Source: Cellvibrio sp. 79 (GTDB lineage: Bacteria > Pseudomonadota > Gammaproteobacteria > Pseudomonadales > Cellvibrionaceae). From it: a stretch of 64,000 nt of DNA. A program made the translations under genes and the position numbers. This document shows, one piece after another, positions 36,228 to 44,074 of the stretch. Each line of letters begins with the position of its first letter. Position 1 is the stretch's first letter. The stretch is taken from NCBI GenBank assembly GCA_003056245.1, contig MVDH01000001.1, positions 1,488,716 to 1,552,715 of the forward strand, in the 5' to 3' direction. The notes under the pieces were generated by a model. That model did not search any database. It worked only from the letters and a program-made list of their open reading frames with translations, and had not been told where the DNA came from.

Positions 36228-36529
36228 AATCACGGACGATTACGCATTACCTGTTATCGGCGCAGGCTGAAACAGATCTCGGAGAAATTTTCGACTATAC
36301 CCAACAGGAGTTTGGCCAGGCTCAAGCATCCAGCTACCTGATGGAACTCGATGCTATCTTTAATCAGTTAGTTCTTAATCCAAAGTCAGGACGTTAGCGC
36401 CGTGAAATACGCGCGAACTTACACAGCGTTATTCATTCAGCGCATGTCATTTTTTATCGTGTTCGCACCGACCACATTCGTATTGTCCGCGTGCTCCATG
36501 CTAGCCGCGATCTCTCTCGCTTCCTTTAA
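36224..36529 (+). pseudogene. parE: ParE-family toxin gene interrupted by an in-frame TAG
   Basis: Reading from GTG 36224 gives MKSRTITHYLLSAQAETDLG...EFGQAQASSYLMELDAIFNQLVLNPKSGR, then TAG at 36395-36397 (codon 58). The same frame continues as RREIRANLHSVIHSAHVIFYRV...IRIVRVLHASRDLSRFL to TAA at 36527. Together this is a full ~100-residue ParE, with the stop falling in the conserved GR-x-RREIR segment where a sense codon (often Glu) is expected. There is no frameshift; a single base change explains it. Without suppression the product is a 57-residue fragment lacking the catalytic C-terminus, so the toxin is probably dead. Confidence 0.85.
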
Positions 36530-36570
36530 TCTCTGACCTTAAACACTTTTATTTTTACTCACCATGCGTC

Positions 36571-36606
36571 AAATGACGTAGTGGTGTGTGTTATTTATCG
36601 AATGGT
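36571..36606 (+). promoter_or_regulatory. fmd box 1, upstream of the amide/urea ABC operon
   Basis: AAATGACGTAG, ten variable bases, then TATTTATCGAATGGT. The same layout recurs at 42605-42640 before formamidase. The left end also forms CGTCA-AA-TGACG, a perfect inverted repeat. It lies about 210-250 bp before the binding-protein gene. It is a candidate site for the neighbouring LuxR-type response regulator or a shared promoter element. Confidence 0.55.
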
Positions 36607-36817
36607 TTAACCCGCCCCTCCCCCCTAGATTGGGAAGCGTGAAATCGCTTCCGCTTCCGAGTGATTTCCCCATGAAAACCTCACATTGGAAAGTCACTTG
36701 ATTTGAATGAACGCAGCTTTTAGTGAAAACAAATCAGTGATAACAGCTCGCAACTATTTCCATCGTAAAAATTTTATAGATCAGGATTTGCCACTCTTAA
36801 TTACTTGAGGAAAGACC

Positions 36818-38074
36818 ATGAAAATGACCATGCACCGTACATTGCATCTAGGCCGGCCCGCCAAAGCGGCTAGCACCTGGAAAAAATGTTTGCTAACACT
36901 TGCGGCATCCCTGGCTATTGGTGGCGCGCATGCCGCAGAGGTAAATACTACGGGTTTGGCAGTAACGGATACCAGCGTAAAAGTGGGCATCCTGCACTCG
37001 GTAACCGGCACTATGGCGATTAGTGAAACCGGTTCAGTGCAAGCGGAGAAACTGGCGATTGATCAGATCAACGCAATGGGCGGTGTGCTGGGGCGCAAGA
37101 TTGAATTTATCCAGGAAGACGGCGCCAGTGATTGGCCCACCTTCGCGGAGAAATCCAAAAAATTATTGGTGAACGATAAAGTGGCGGCAGTATTCGGTTG
37201 CTGGACATCTGCATCGCGCAAAGCGGTTTTACCAATTTTCGAACAATACAACGGCATGCTTTATTACCCGACTTTCTACGAAGGTTTGGAGCAATCGCCG
37301 AACGTGATTTACACCGGTCAGGAAGCAACGCAACAAATTATTGCGGGTATTGATTGGGTAGTCAAAACCAAAGGTGCGAAATCTTTCTACCTGCTTGGTT
37401 CAGACTATATTTGGCCGCGCACCTCCAACAAAATTGCACGGAAACATATTGAAAAATTGGGCTTGAGTGTAGTGGGTGAAGAATATTATCCATTGGGTCA
37501 CACCCAATTTAATTCGGTGATTAACAAAATCAAATTGAAAAAGCCGGATGTGATTTATGCGATTGTAGTAGGCGGCTCTAACGTAGCTTTCTACAAACAA
37601 TTAAAAGCCGCCGGTATCGATATGACCAAAGAGAAACCACTGGTGTTGACCATCTCTGTGACTGAAGATGAAATCCTCGGTATCGGCGGTGAAAACATGG
37701 TGGGTGCTTACGCAGCGATGAAATATTTCCAAAGCCTGCCGAACGACAACAATAAAAAATTCGTTGCGGACTTTAAAGCGAAATACGGTAAAGACATTGT
37801 AATCGGCGATGTAACCCAGGCCGCGTATCTTGGTCCCTGGTTGTGGAAAGCGGCGGTGGAAAAAGCCGGTTCATTTGATATCGATAAAGTGCGCGCCGCA
37901 TCACCCGGTATTGAGTTGACGACTGCTCCTGAAGGCTATGTAAAAGTTCACCCGAACCATCACCTCTGGTCCAAAACCCGCATCGGTTACGCCCGCACCG
38001 ATGGCCAATATGACGTAGTGTTTGAAACCAAAGATCTGATCGAACCCGATCCATTCCCGAAAGGTTATCAATAA
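36818..38074 (+). CDS. fmdD: Short-chain amide/urea ABC transporter substrate-binding protein (FmdD/UrtA-like)
   Basis: Periplasmic binding protein of 418 residues. The signal peptide is long and basic, ending LAIGGAHA-AEV. It then shows the UrtA/FmdD-family stretch VKVGILHSVTGTMAISE, and AAVFGCWTSASRKAVLPIFEQYNGMLYYPTFYEGLEQSPN. The TFYEGLEQSPNVIYTGQEATQQ region differs from canonical UrtA (QYEGEE, GAAPNQQ) encoded at 56768, so amides such as formamide are the likelier ligand. This is inferred from the formamidase downstream. GAGGAAAG precedes the ATG. It heads a five-gene transporter operon. Confidence 0.85.
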   Translation: MKMTMHRTLHLGRPAKAASTWKKCLLTLAASLAIGGAHAAEVNTTGLAVTDTSVKVGILHSVTGTMAISETGSVQAEKLAIDQINAMGGVLGRKIEFIQEDGASDWPTFAEKSKKLLVNDKVAAVFGCWTSASRKAVLPIFEQYNGMLYYPTFYEGLEQSPNVIYTGQEATQQIIAGIDWVVKTKGAKSFYLLGSDYIWPRTSNKIARKHIEKLGLSVVGEEYYPLGHTQFNSVINKIKLKKPDVIYAIVVGGSNVAFYKQLKAAGIDMTKEKPLVLTISVTEDEILGIGGENMVGAYAAMKYFQSLPNDNNKKFVADFKAKYGKDIVIGDVTQAAYLGPWLWKAAVEKAGSFDIDKVRAASPGIELTTAPEGYVKVHPNHHLWSKTRIGYARTDGQYDVVFETKDLIEPDPFPKGYQ

Positions 38075-38084
38075 TAAAAATAGT

Positions 38085-38108
38085 ACAACCAGCCGCAAGG
38101 CTGGTTGT
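38085..38108 (+). other. Intercistronic hairpin after the FmdD-like gene
   Basis: ACAACCAGCC and GGCTGGTTGT form a perfect 10-bp stem closed by a GCAA tetraloop, 10 bp after the stop codon. No T-run follows, so read-through into the permease genes is expected. Confidence 0.7.
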
Positions 38109-38133
38109 GGGTTTCAAACCGCGATGCTGGGGA

Positions 38134-38236
38134 GTGAGGAGGATTATTTATTTTAAAACCATATGAGGCATGGATGCCGATTTGAGCCCACAGGGAAGTG
38201 TTTACGGCGTGTTTTAAAATAAATAATTCTCCTCGC
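38134..38236 (+). repeat. Hairpin element with conserved core, copy 1
   Basis: 26-bp arms at 38134-38159 and 38211-38236 are complementary except at two positions, both G-T pairs on the plus strand. The 51-bp centre holds a small hairpin, GGCATGGATGCC (38167-38178), and ACAGGGAAGTGTTTACGGC (38190-38208). The centre matches the element at 58265-58370, while the arms are unrelated to that copy's arms. Confidence 0.85.
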
Positions 38237-38286
38237 GCCGGAGTGCAAAACCAGTAAAAATTTAAAATCGAGATGAGGATACAGCC

Positions 38287-39213
38287 ATGTTTGCTGAATA
38301 CAGTACCTCGGAGTTGTTATCGATCTTCGCAATGCAAGGCGTGGCGGGGTTGATTTTATTTTCAGTGTTTGTGCTTATGGCCCTGGGGCTCGCCATTATT
38401 TTCGGCCAGATGGGCGTAATCAATATGGCGCACGGCGAATTTATGATTCTCGGTGCGTACGTGACTTATTTAACCTCGCAAGTGTTCTCAACCTACTTGC
38501 CTGAATTATTCAGCATCTACTTTATTCTAGCGATGATACTCGCCTTTATCGTCGCTGCTGCGCTCGGCGCGCTCGTCGAGTGGGGCATGATCAGGCATTT
38601 ATACAATCGCCCATTGGACACATTACTCGCAACCTGGGGCTTGAGCTTAATTCTGCAACAACTGTATCGCACCGTATTTGGCGCGCGCGAAGTGGGTGTG
38701 ACTTTACCGGATTGGTTAATGGGTTCTTATCAATTAACCGATTCAATTGAATTACCCGTCAATGGTTTATTTGTAATGACCCTCGCTATTGGAATTTCAC
38801 TTGCAGTTGCGATTTTAATGTATCGCTCGCGTTGGGGCACGCAAGTGCGCGCCGTAGTGCAGAACCGTGCGATGGCGGGTGCAGTGGGAATTAATACTGC
38901 AAAAGTAGATCGCATTACTTTCGCGTTGGGTTGCGGAATCGCCGGAGTCGCGGGTAGCGCATTTACCATGATCGGTTCAACCGGACCAACATCCGGCCAA
39001 CTTTATATTGTGGATACGTTCCTGGTCGTTGTGTTCGGCGGTGCATCCAGTTTGCTCGGCACAATTGCTTCAGCGTTCACCATTTCACAAGCGCAATCGA
39101 CGATGGAATTTTTTATGAGTGGTTCCATGTCCAAAGTGCTCACGCTCTTATTCGTGGTGTTTATCCTGATGTTGCGCCCGCAAGGTTTATTCACCTTGAA
39201 AGTGCGTCGTTAA
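38287..39213 (+). CDS. Amide/urea ABC transporter permease (UrtB-like, short form)
   Basis: First inner-membrane permease of the importer, 308 residues. It belongs to the branched-chain amino acid/urea permease family: LGLAIIFGQMGVINMAHGEFMILGAYVTY, LYNRPLDTLLATWGLSLILQQL, and AVVQNRAMAGAVGINTAKVDRITFALGCGIAGVAG. It lacks the ~250-residue periplasmic N-terminal region of the UrtB encoded at 54974. Eight or so membrane segments are visible. It is separated from the binding-protein gene by 212 bp of structured DNA. Confidence 0.88.
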   Translation: MFAEYSTSELLSIFAMQGVAGLILFSVFVLMALGLAIIFGQMGVINMAHGEFMILGAYVTYLTSQVFSTYLPELFSIYFILAMILAFIVAAALGALVEWGMIRHLYNRPLDTLLATWGLSLILQQLYRTVFGAREVGVTLPDWLMGSYQLTDSIELPVNGLFVMTLAIGISLAVAILMYRSRWGTQVRAVVQNRAMAGAVGINTAKVDRITFALGCGIAGVAGSAFTMIGSTGPTSGQLYIVDTFLVVVFGGASSLLGTIASAFTISQAQSTMEFFMSGSMSKVLTLLFVVFILMLRPQGLFTLKVRR

Positions 39214-39228
39214 GAGGAGTAACTGATT

Positions 39229-40443
39229 ATGTCGTATCAACGTTTTAGTGCACTCTTTCCGAAAAAAGAAATGATGGGTTTCATCGTGCTGGCAATAATC
39301 CTTGCTGTGGTGCTGCCGCTCTCACTGGATATTTTTCGCCTTAACCTCGTCGGTAAATATTTAACCTACGCGTTTGTCGCTGTAGGTTTGGTGTTGTGTT
39401 GGGGTTACGGTGGCATTTTAAGTTTAGGGCAGGGTGTATTTTTTGGATTGGGCGGCTACGCCATGGCGATGTTTTTAAAACTGGAAGCCTCTGATCCAGA
39501 AAGCACAAAAATCCAATCTACGCCCGGCATTCCCGATTTTATGGATTGGAACCAGCTCACTGAATTGCCCTTTTTCTGGGAACCCTTCCACAGCTTCGGT
39601 TTTACTATCGCCGCGATCATTTTATTGCCTTGCATCTTTGGTTACATCGTGGGTGTTGCTATGTTCAAGCGTCGTGTTGGCGGTGTTTATTTTGCGATCA
39701 TTACGCAAGCACTTGCAGCAATCCTCACGATATTAATTATTGGCCAGCAAGGTTATACCGGCGGTGTTAATGGTATGACCGATCTGCGCACGCTACATGG
39801 CTACGATATTCGCACCGATAGCGCAAAATATTTATTCTATTTTGTTTGTGTGTTCATGCTGTTTGTATGTTTGTTTGTTGCGCAGTTTATTCGTAAAAGT
39901 AAATTGGGTCGCTTGCTCGTCGCCATGCGCGATAAAGAAGACCGCGTACGCTTTTCCGGTTACGACGTTGCCAACTTTAAAATCTTTGTGTTCTGCATTG
40001 GCGGTGTGTTTGCTGCAATCGGCGGCGCGATGTTTACCTTGCAGGTGGGATTTATGTCACCAACGTTAGTGGGAATTGTACCTTCGATTGAAATGGTAAT
40101 TTTCTGTGCCGTGGGTGGCCGCCTTTCAATCATCGGCGCGGTATACGGTGCATTAATTGTTAACGCCGCAAAAACATCCTTCTCGGAAAGTTTTCCTGAA
40201 TTATGGTTGTTCGCGATGGGTGGATTATTTATCGCTGTGGTGATGGCATTTCCCAACGGTTTGGCAGGTTTGTATAACACCTATGCTGCACCTAAAGTGG
40301 ATGCGTTCTTTGCAAAACTTTTTACTAAAAAACCGGCAGTAGCCACAACAGCACCTCCGCCGGCGATAACTCCTTCTGTAAGCAAACCCGTTGTGACCAA
40401 AACTGAAACCCCGGTTATTCCACAAGGAGCCATCCATGAGTAG
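39229..40443 (+). CDS. Amide/urea ABC transporter permease (UrtC-like)
   Basis: Second permease, 404 residues, UrtC type: LVLCWGYGGILSLGQGVFFGLGGYAMAMFLK, VAMFKRRVGGVYFAIITQALAAILTILI, GGVNGMTDL and LVAMRDKEDRVRFSGYDVANFKIFVF. A Pro/Thr-rich cytoplasmic tail (~365-404: KPAVATTAPPPAITPSVSKPVV) is an unusual extension and is also present, with a different sequence, in the paralogue at 53523. GAGGAG precedes the start. Its stop overlaps the next gene by 8 bp, indicating coupled translation. Confidence 0.88.
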   Translation: MSYQRFSALFPKKEMMGFIVLAIILAVVLPLSLDIFRLNLVGKYLTYAFVAVGLVLCWGYGGILSLGQGVFFGLGGYAMAMFLKLEASDPESTKIQSTPGIPDFMDWNQLTELPFFWEPFHSFGFTIAAIILLPCIFGYIVGVAMFKRRVGGVYFAIITQALAAILTILIIGQQGYTGGVNGMTDLRTLHGYDIRTDSAKYLFYFVCVFMLFVCLFVAQFIRKSKLGRLLVAMRDKEDRVRFSGYDVANFKIFVFCIGGVFAAIGGAMFTLQVGFMSPTLVGIVPSIEMVIFCAVGGRLSIIGAVYGALIVNAAKTSFSESFPELWLFAMGGLFIAVVMAFPNGLAGLYNTYAAPKVDAFFAKLFTKKPAVATTAPPPAITPSVSKPVVTKTETPVIPQGAIHE

Positions 40444-41182
40444 CAATACAGATTTTGTGCTTGCTGTTGAAGGGCTCACGGTTTCCTTTGACGGTTTCAA
40501 GGCGGTAAATGATTTAACCTTCTATGTGGATGAAAATGAAATCCGCGTAATTATCGGACCCAATGGTGCGGGTAAAACGACAGTGCTGGATTTGATTTGC
40601 GGGCGCACTAAAGCCACCGATGGCTCAATCAAATTCCGCAACCGTGAATTGACAAAATTGCGCGAACACGAAATTGTAAAAGCCGGTGTGGGCAGGAAGT
40701 TTCAGAATCCCTCTATTTACGGTGATCTCACCGTATTTGAAAACCTGGAAATTTCCTTTCCGCGCGGCCGTTCGGTATTTGGTGCACTGGCATTCAAGCG
40801 CGATGAGGAAGTGATTAGCAAAGTGCATGAAGTTGCCAATATGATTTTCCTGGGTGATCAACTGGATCGACAAGCCGAGTTACTTAGTCACGGGCAAAAG
40901 CAATGGTTGGAAATTGGCATGTTATTAATGCAAGACCCGGATCTGCTAATGCTCGATGAGCCGGTTGCAGGCATGTCCGTGGGCGAGCGCCAGCAAACAG
41001 CGGAATTGTTGCGCAGCATTATTAAAGATCGCTCCGTGATTGTGATTGAACACGATATGCAATTCGTTGCACAAATTGCTGACAAGGTAACGGTATTGCA
41101 TCAAGGGAAAATTCTCGCCGAAGGTTCAGTCGATAAAGTGAAAAATGATCCTAAAGTCATTGAAGTCTATTTAGGCCACTAA
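40436..41182 (+). CDS. Amide/urea ABC transporter ATP-binding protein (UrtD-like)
   Basis: First ATPase of the importer, 248 residues. Walker A GPNGAGKTTVLDLICG, signature LSHGQKQWLEIGMLLMQDP (the SHGQ form is typical of UrtD), Walker B LLMLDEPVAGM and switch His in VIVIEHDMQFVAQIAD. The C-terminus ends NDPKVIEVYLGH, as in UrtD. ATG lies inside the end of the UrtC-like gene, with AAGGAGCC just upstream. The paralogue is at 52711. Confidence 0.9.
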   Translation: MSSNTDFVLAVEGLTVSFDGFKAVNDLTFYVDENEIRVIIGPNGAGKTTVLDLICGRTKATDGSIKFRNRELTKLREHEIVKAGVGRKFQNPSIYGDLTVFENLEISFPRGRSVFGALAFKRDEEVISKVHEVANMIFLGDQLDRQAELLSHGQKQWLEIGMLLMQDPDLLMLDEPVAGMSVGERQQTAELLRSIIKDRSVIVIEHDMQFVAQIADKVTVLHQGKILAEGSVDKVKNDPKVIEVYLGH

Positions 41183-41202
41183 ATACTTATGAGGAATTAA
41201 TT

Positions 41203-41892
41203 ATGTTAGCAGTATCTGATTACCGCGTAAGTTATGGCCAAAGCGAAGTGCTGCACGGGTTAAATTTTGAAGTGAAGCCGCGCGAAATTGTGGCGGTAAT
41301 GGGCCGCAATGGCATGGGTAAAACTACGTTGATGAAATCATTAATGGGTGTTATTCCCAGCTCCGGCGGTAGCGTAAAACTGGATGGCAAAGAAGTTAGC
41401 GAGTTAAAAAGTTTCCAGCGTGTTGCTAACGGCTTTGGTTTTGTGCCGCAAGGGCGGATGATTTTTTCCAGCATGACAGTGAAAGAAAATATTGAAACCG
41501 GATTAACGACCACTAAAAAACGTTCAGTACCAAAAGAGCTTTACGATATGTTTCCGGTACTGTTGGAAATGCGTAGCCGTCGCGGAGGAAATTTATCGGG
41601 TGGCCAGCAACAACAATTAGCTATCGCGCGTGCATTAGCGAGTGACCCTAAGTTGTTATTCCTGGATGAACCTACGGAAGGAATCCAGCCATCGATTATT
41701 CGGGAAATGGGGCGCACCTTAAAAGCCATTCGCGATCAGCGCGGGCTTTCAATTGTGGTTTCCGAGCAGGTATTAAGTTTTGCGCTGGATATTGCGGATC
41801 GAATCCTGGTTATTGAAAAAGGCCAGATTGTGCATGAAGAATTACGTGAGACGGTAAACGAAGCTAAAGTCGCTTCCTATTTATCGGTGTGA
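41203..41892 (+). CDS. Amide/urea ABC transporter ATP-binding protein (UrtE-like)
   Basis: Second ATPase, 229 residues. Walker A GRNGMGKTTLMKSLMG, signature LSGGQQQQLAIARALASDP, Walker B LLFLDEPTEGIQPS and SEQVLSFALDIADRILVIEKG (Gln in place of the switch-region spacing of its paralogue). It is the last transporter gene. TGAGGAATT precedes the ATG. The final codons (LSV-stop) are the first unit of a 14-bp tandem repeat running into the 3' region. Confidence 0.9.
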   Translation: MLAVSDYRVSYGQSEVLHGLNFEVKPREIVAVMGRNGMGKTTLMKSLMGVIPSSGGSVKLDGKEVSELKSFQRVANGFGFVPQGRMIFSSMTVKENIETGLTTTKKRSVPKELYDMFPVLLEMRSRRGGNLSGGQQQQLAIARALASDPKLLFLDEPTEGIQPSIIREMGRTLKAIRDQRGLSIVVSEQVLSFALDIADRILVIEKGQIVHEELRETVNEAKVASYLSV

Positions 41893-41949
41893 GTTTATCG
41901 GTGTGAGTTTATTGGTGTGAGTTTATTGGTGTGAGTCTATCGGTGTAAT
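41880..41949 (+). repeat. 14-bp tandem repeat starting in the urtE-like stop region
   Basis: Five consecutive 14-bp units with consensus TTTATYGGTGTGAG (41880, 41894, 41908, 41922, 41936; the last is degenerate). The first unit contains the last codons and stop of the upstream gene. Confidence 0.9.
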
Positions 41950-42019
41950 TTTTTACAATGAATTTTTTAATGATTTAATTTTTACAATTTAGTTTTTTGT
42001 AAATTACCTTTGGATGATA

Positions 42020-42043
42020 CTTCAGCTTCAGCTTCAGCTTCAG
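42020..42043 (+). repeat. CTTCAG hexamer repeat (4 units)
   Basis: Four exact tandem CTTCAG units lie immediately before the terminator of the amide transporter operon. Confidence 0.9.
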
Positions 42044-42083
42044 CCAGCTTTCGCTAAGTCTCGGGCGATCGCTGGCTTTTTTT
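42042..42083 (+). terminator. Intrinsic terminator of the amide/urea transporter operon
   Basis: AGCCAGC pairs with GCTGGCT around a loop that can itself pair (TTTCGC with GCGAT), followed by seven Ts. It lies about 150 bp after the UrtE-like gene. Confidence 0.8.
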
Positions 42084-42126
42084 CCTCCGCGTTTTAAATA
42101 ATAAATTAATTCAATCCCATCATTGT

Positions 42127-42459
42127 TTAATCATTCCTATCCGGCGGTGGTTCGCGCCCATCTCGCCCACCTTCGGGCGGCTCCGGCATATTATCGGGCT
42201 TGCACGCCAGTGTTGTTGTTTCTCCGCTACGTGGTGGCAAGCTGCAAGTGCCATTCACTAATTCATCATTGCGGCCAGCAAAACTACAGGGATCATTTTC
42301 TGCCAAACCTTTGCACGCGAGCAGGGCTTCTTCCGGTGGACCAAAACGTTTTCCATCCCGCTCCGGGCGCTGGTTTTCAGCGGCATATACTGGTTGTAAA
42401 AATATATTCAGAAAAATACCGGCAATGCCAGCGGCTTTCAATAGTTGGGTCGATGTCAT
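42127..42459 (-). CDS. Small secreted cysteine-containing protein
   Basis: A 110-residue exported protein of unknown function. The signal peptide (STQLLKAAGIAGIFLNIFLQPVYA-A) is followed by a compact core with four cysteines (LLACKG, DPCSFAG, NGTCSLPP, LACKP), likely two periplasmic disulfides. The tail is rich in Pro, Gly, Asp and Arg. Similar short Cys-containing proteins occur in aquatic gammaproteobacteria, but I know no function. It lies antisense between the amide transporter and formamidase genes. ATG 42459 follows GAGGTAAAC. Confidence 0.7.
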   Translation of the reverse strand: MTSTQLLKAAGIAGIFLNIFLQPVYAAENQRPERDGKRFGPPEEALLACKGLAENDPCSFAGRNDELVNGTCSLPPRSGETTTLACKPDNMPEPPEGGRDGREPPPDRND

Positions 42460-42604
42460 GTTTACCTCATGTAGATCACTTTATGTAAGTTACTCATGAG
42501 ATAAATCAAAATGGTATTGGTTCAGCGGCATCAACGTGTATCACAGTCTTTGCACAATTGATTTAACCGGTTTGTTTATCCGGATATCGTTTTGTCTATG
42601 GGGT

Positions 42605-42640
42605 AAATGACGTAGATGCGCGCGCTATTTGTCGTATTGT
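42605..42640 (+). promoter_or_regulatory. fmd box 2, upstream of formamidase
   Basis: AAATGACGTAG, ten bases, TATTTGTCGTATTGT: identical in layout to 36571-36606, with 11/11 and 12/15 matching bases in the two conserved parts. It lies 74-109 bp before fmdA. Confidence 0.55.
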
Positions 42641-42713
42641 GGCGAGTGGTCCTGCACCAGATACTGACCCTGTTCCGAGACGATTTTGTCCAACCCACAC
42701 CAGGAGTCAAACC

Positions 42714-43943
42714 ATGGCTGAAACGATTATCAAAATAGATTTAAAAAAAACGCCCTACGAAAATGAAAATATCCACAATCGCTGGCATCCGGATATTCCC
42801 ATGGCGGCGACGGTAAAACCTGGTGCGGATTTTATTATTGAGTGTTATGACTGGACTGGCGGACAAATTGAAAACAATGACAGCGCCGATGATGTGCGCG
42901 ATGTAGATTTGTCGCAAGTGCATTTTCTTTCCGGTCCTGTTGGCGTAGAAGGTGCGGAGCCTGGTGATTTATTAGTGGTGGATATTCTTGACATCGGCGC
43001 ATTCCAGGAAAGCTTATGGGGCTTCAATGGATTTTTCTCGAAACAAAATGGCGGCGGGTTTTTAACAGAGCATTTTCCGGAAGCGCAAAAATCCATTTGG
43101 GATTTTAACGGCATGTTTACCAAATCCCGCCATATACCCAATGTAGAATTCGCGGGTTTAATCCATCCCGGATTAATTGGTTGTTTGCCCTCCAAAGAAA
43201 TGTTGCTGGAGTGGAATAAACGCGAAAAAGAACTTTACGATACGGAGCCTGATCGCGTTCCGGCATTAGCAACGTTGCCTTACGCCGATACCGCGCATAT
43301 GGGTAAATTAAGTGGTGATGCTGCCAAAGCTGCCGCCGCCGAAGGTGCGCGTACTGTACCGCCGCGTGAGCATGGCGGTAACTGTGATATTAAAGATTTA
43401 TCGCGCGGTTCAAAAATTTATTTCCCGGTGTATGTAAAAGGTGGTGGGCTTTCTGTGGGGGATTTGCACTTTAGCCAGGGTGATGGCGAAATTACCTTTT
43501 GCGGTGCGATTGAAATGGCGGGCTGGATTCACTTGCGTGTGAATTTAATTAAAGACGGCATGGCGAAATACGCGATTAAAAATCCTATCTTCAAGCCAAG
43601 CCCGATCGCTCCGAAATACGATGACTATTTAATTTTCGAAGGCATTTCAGTGGATGAATATGGTGAGCAACATTATCTGGATGTTCACGTTGCTTATCGC
43701 CAGGCCTGTTTAAATGCGATTAACTACATGACCAAATTCGGTTATTCCAAAGCGCAAGCTTATTCCATCCTTGGATGTGCGCCGGTGCAAGGTCATATTT
43801 CCGGCGTTGTGGATATTCCTAACGCATGTGCGACTTTGTGGTTGCCAACAGATATTTTTGATTTTGATATCAATCCATCAGCAGAAGGGCCGACTAAGAA
43901 AGTTACGCCGGGAATGGATGTACCGTTGTCGAAGGATAAATAA
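42714..43943 (+). CDS. fmdA: Formamidase
   Basis: Hydrolyses formamide to formate and ammonia in the cytoplasm. At 409 residues it matches FmdA of methylotrophs (acetamidase/formamidase family). Seen: NRWHPDIPMAATVKPGADFIIECYDWTGGQI near the start, LSGPVGVEGAEPGDLLVVDILDI, EFAGLIHPGLIGCLPS, PPREHGGNCDIKDLSRGSKIYFPVYVKGGGLSVGDLHFSQGDGEI and YSILGCAPVQGHISGVVDIPNACATLWLP. ATG 42714 has CAGGAG upstream; the earlier in-frame start at 42639 would run through the promoter. fmdB follows after a CT-rich repeat. Confidence 0.95.
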   Translation: MAETIIKIDLKKTPYENENIHNRWHPDIPMAATVKPGADFIIECYDWTGGQIENNDSADDVRDVDLSQVHFLSGPVGVEGAEPGDLLVVDILDIGAFQESLWGFNGFFSKQNGGGFLTEHFPEAQKSIWDFNGMFTKSRHIPNVEFAGLIHPGLIGCLPSKEMLLEWNKREKELYDTEPDRVPALATLPYADTAHMGKLSGDAAKAAAAEGARTVPPREHGGNCDIKDLSRGSKIYFPVYVKGGGLSVGDLHFSQGDGEITFCGAIEMAGWIHLRVNLIKDGMAKYAIKNPIFKPSPIAPKYDDYLIFEGISVDEYGEQHYLDVHVAYRQACLNAINYMTKFGYSKAQAYSILGCAPVQGHISGVVDIPNACATLWLPTDIFDFDINPSAEGPTKKVTPGMDVPLSKDK

Positions 43944-43947
43944 AAGC

Positions 43948-44029
43948 AACCCCTCCCAGCCTCCCCCTTTTCAAGGGGGAGGAGCTTTACTCCCTCCCGC
44001 TTTTGAAGGGGAGGGTTGGGGAGGGGTTT
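43948..44029 (+). repeat. CT-rich palindromic repeat, copy 1
   Basis: Runs of C/T then G/A form nested hairpins: AACCCCTCCC at the left pairs with GGGAGGGGTT-type sequence at the right, and CCTCCCCCTT pairs with AAGGGGGAGG inside. It lies between fmdA and fmdB. Related copies are at 54796, 59156 and 62931. Confidence 0.85.
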
Positions 44030-44074
44030 GTTCCGGTGAGGTTAAAGAATTTCAGTTAAAAAGCGGAGTTGCTT

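Noticed and set aside
36607-36660. C-rich stretch before the amide transporter as a fifth copy of the CT-rich repeat
   Set aside because: It has one C-rich run but lacks the matching G-rich arm; at most a remnant.
38134-38236. Hairpin element copy 1 as an ordinary terminator for the binding-protein gene
   Set aside because: It has no U-tract, lies inside an operon that must be read through, and its core is repeated at another locus in a different transcriptional context.
41880-42043. CRISPR array, considered because of the short repeats
   Set aside because: Units are directly adjacent without spacers and only 14 and 6 bp long; no cas genes are present.
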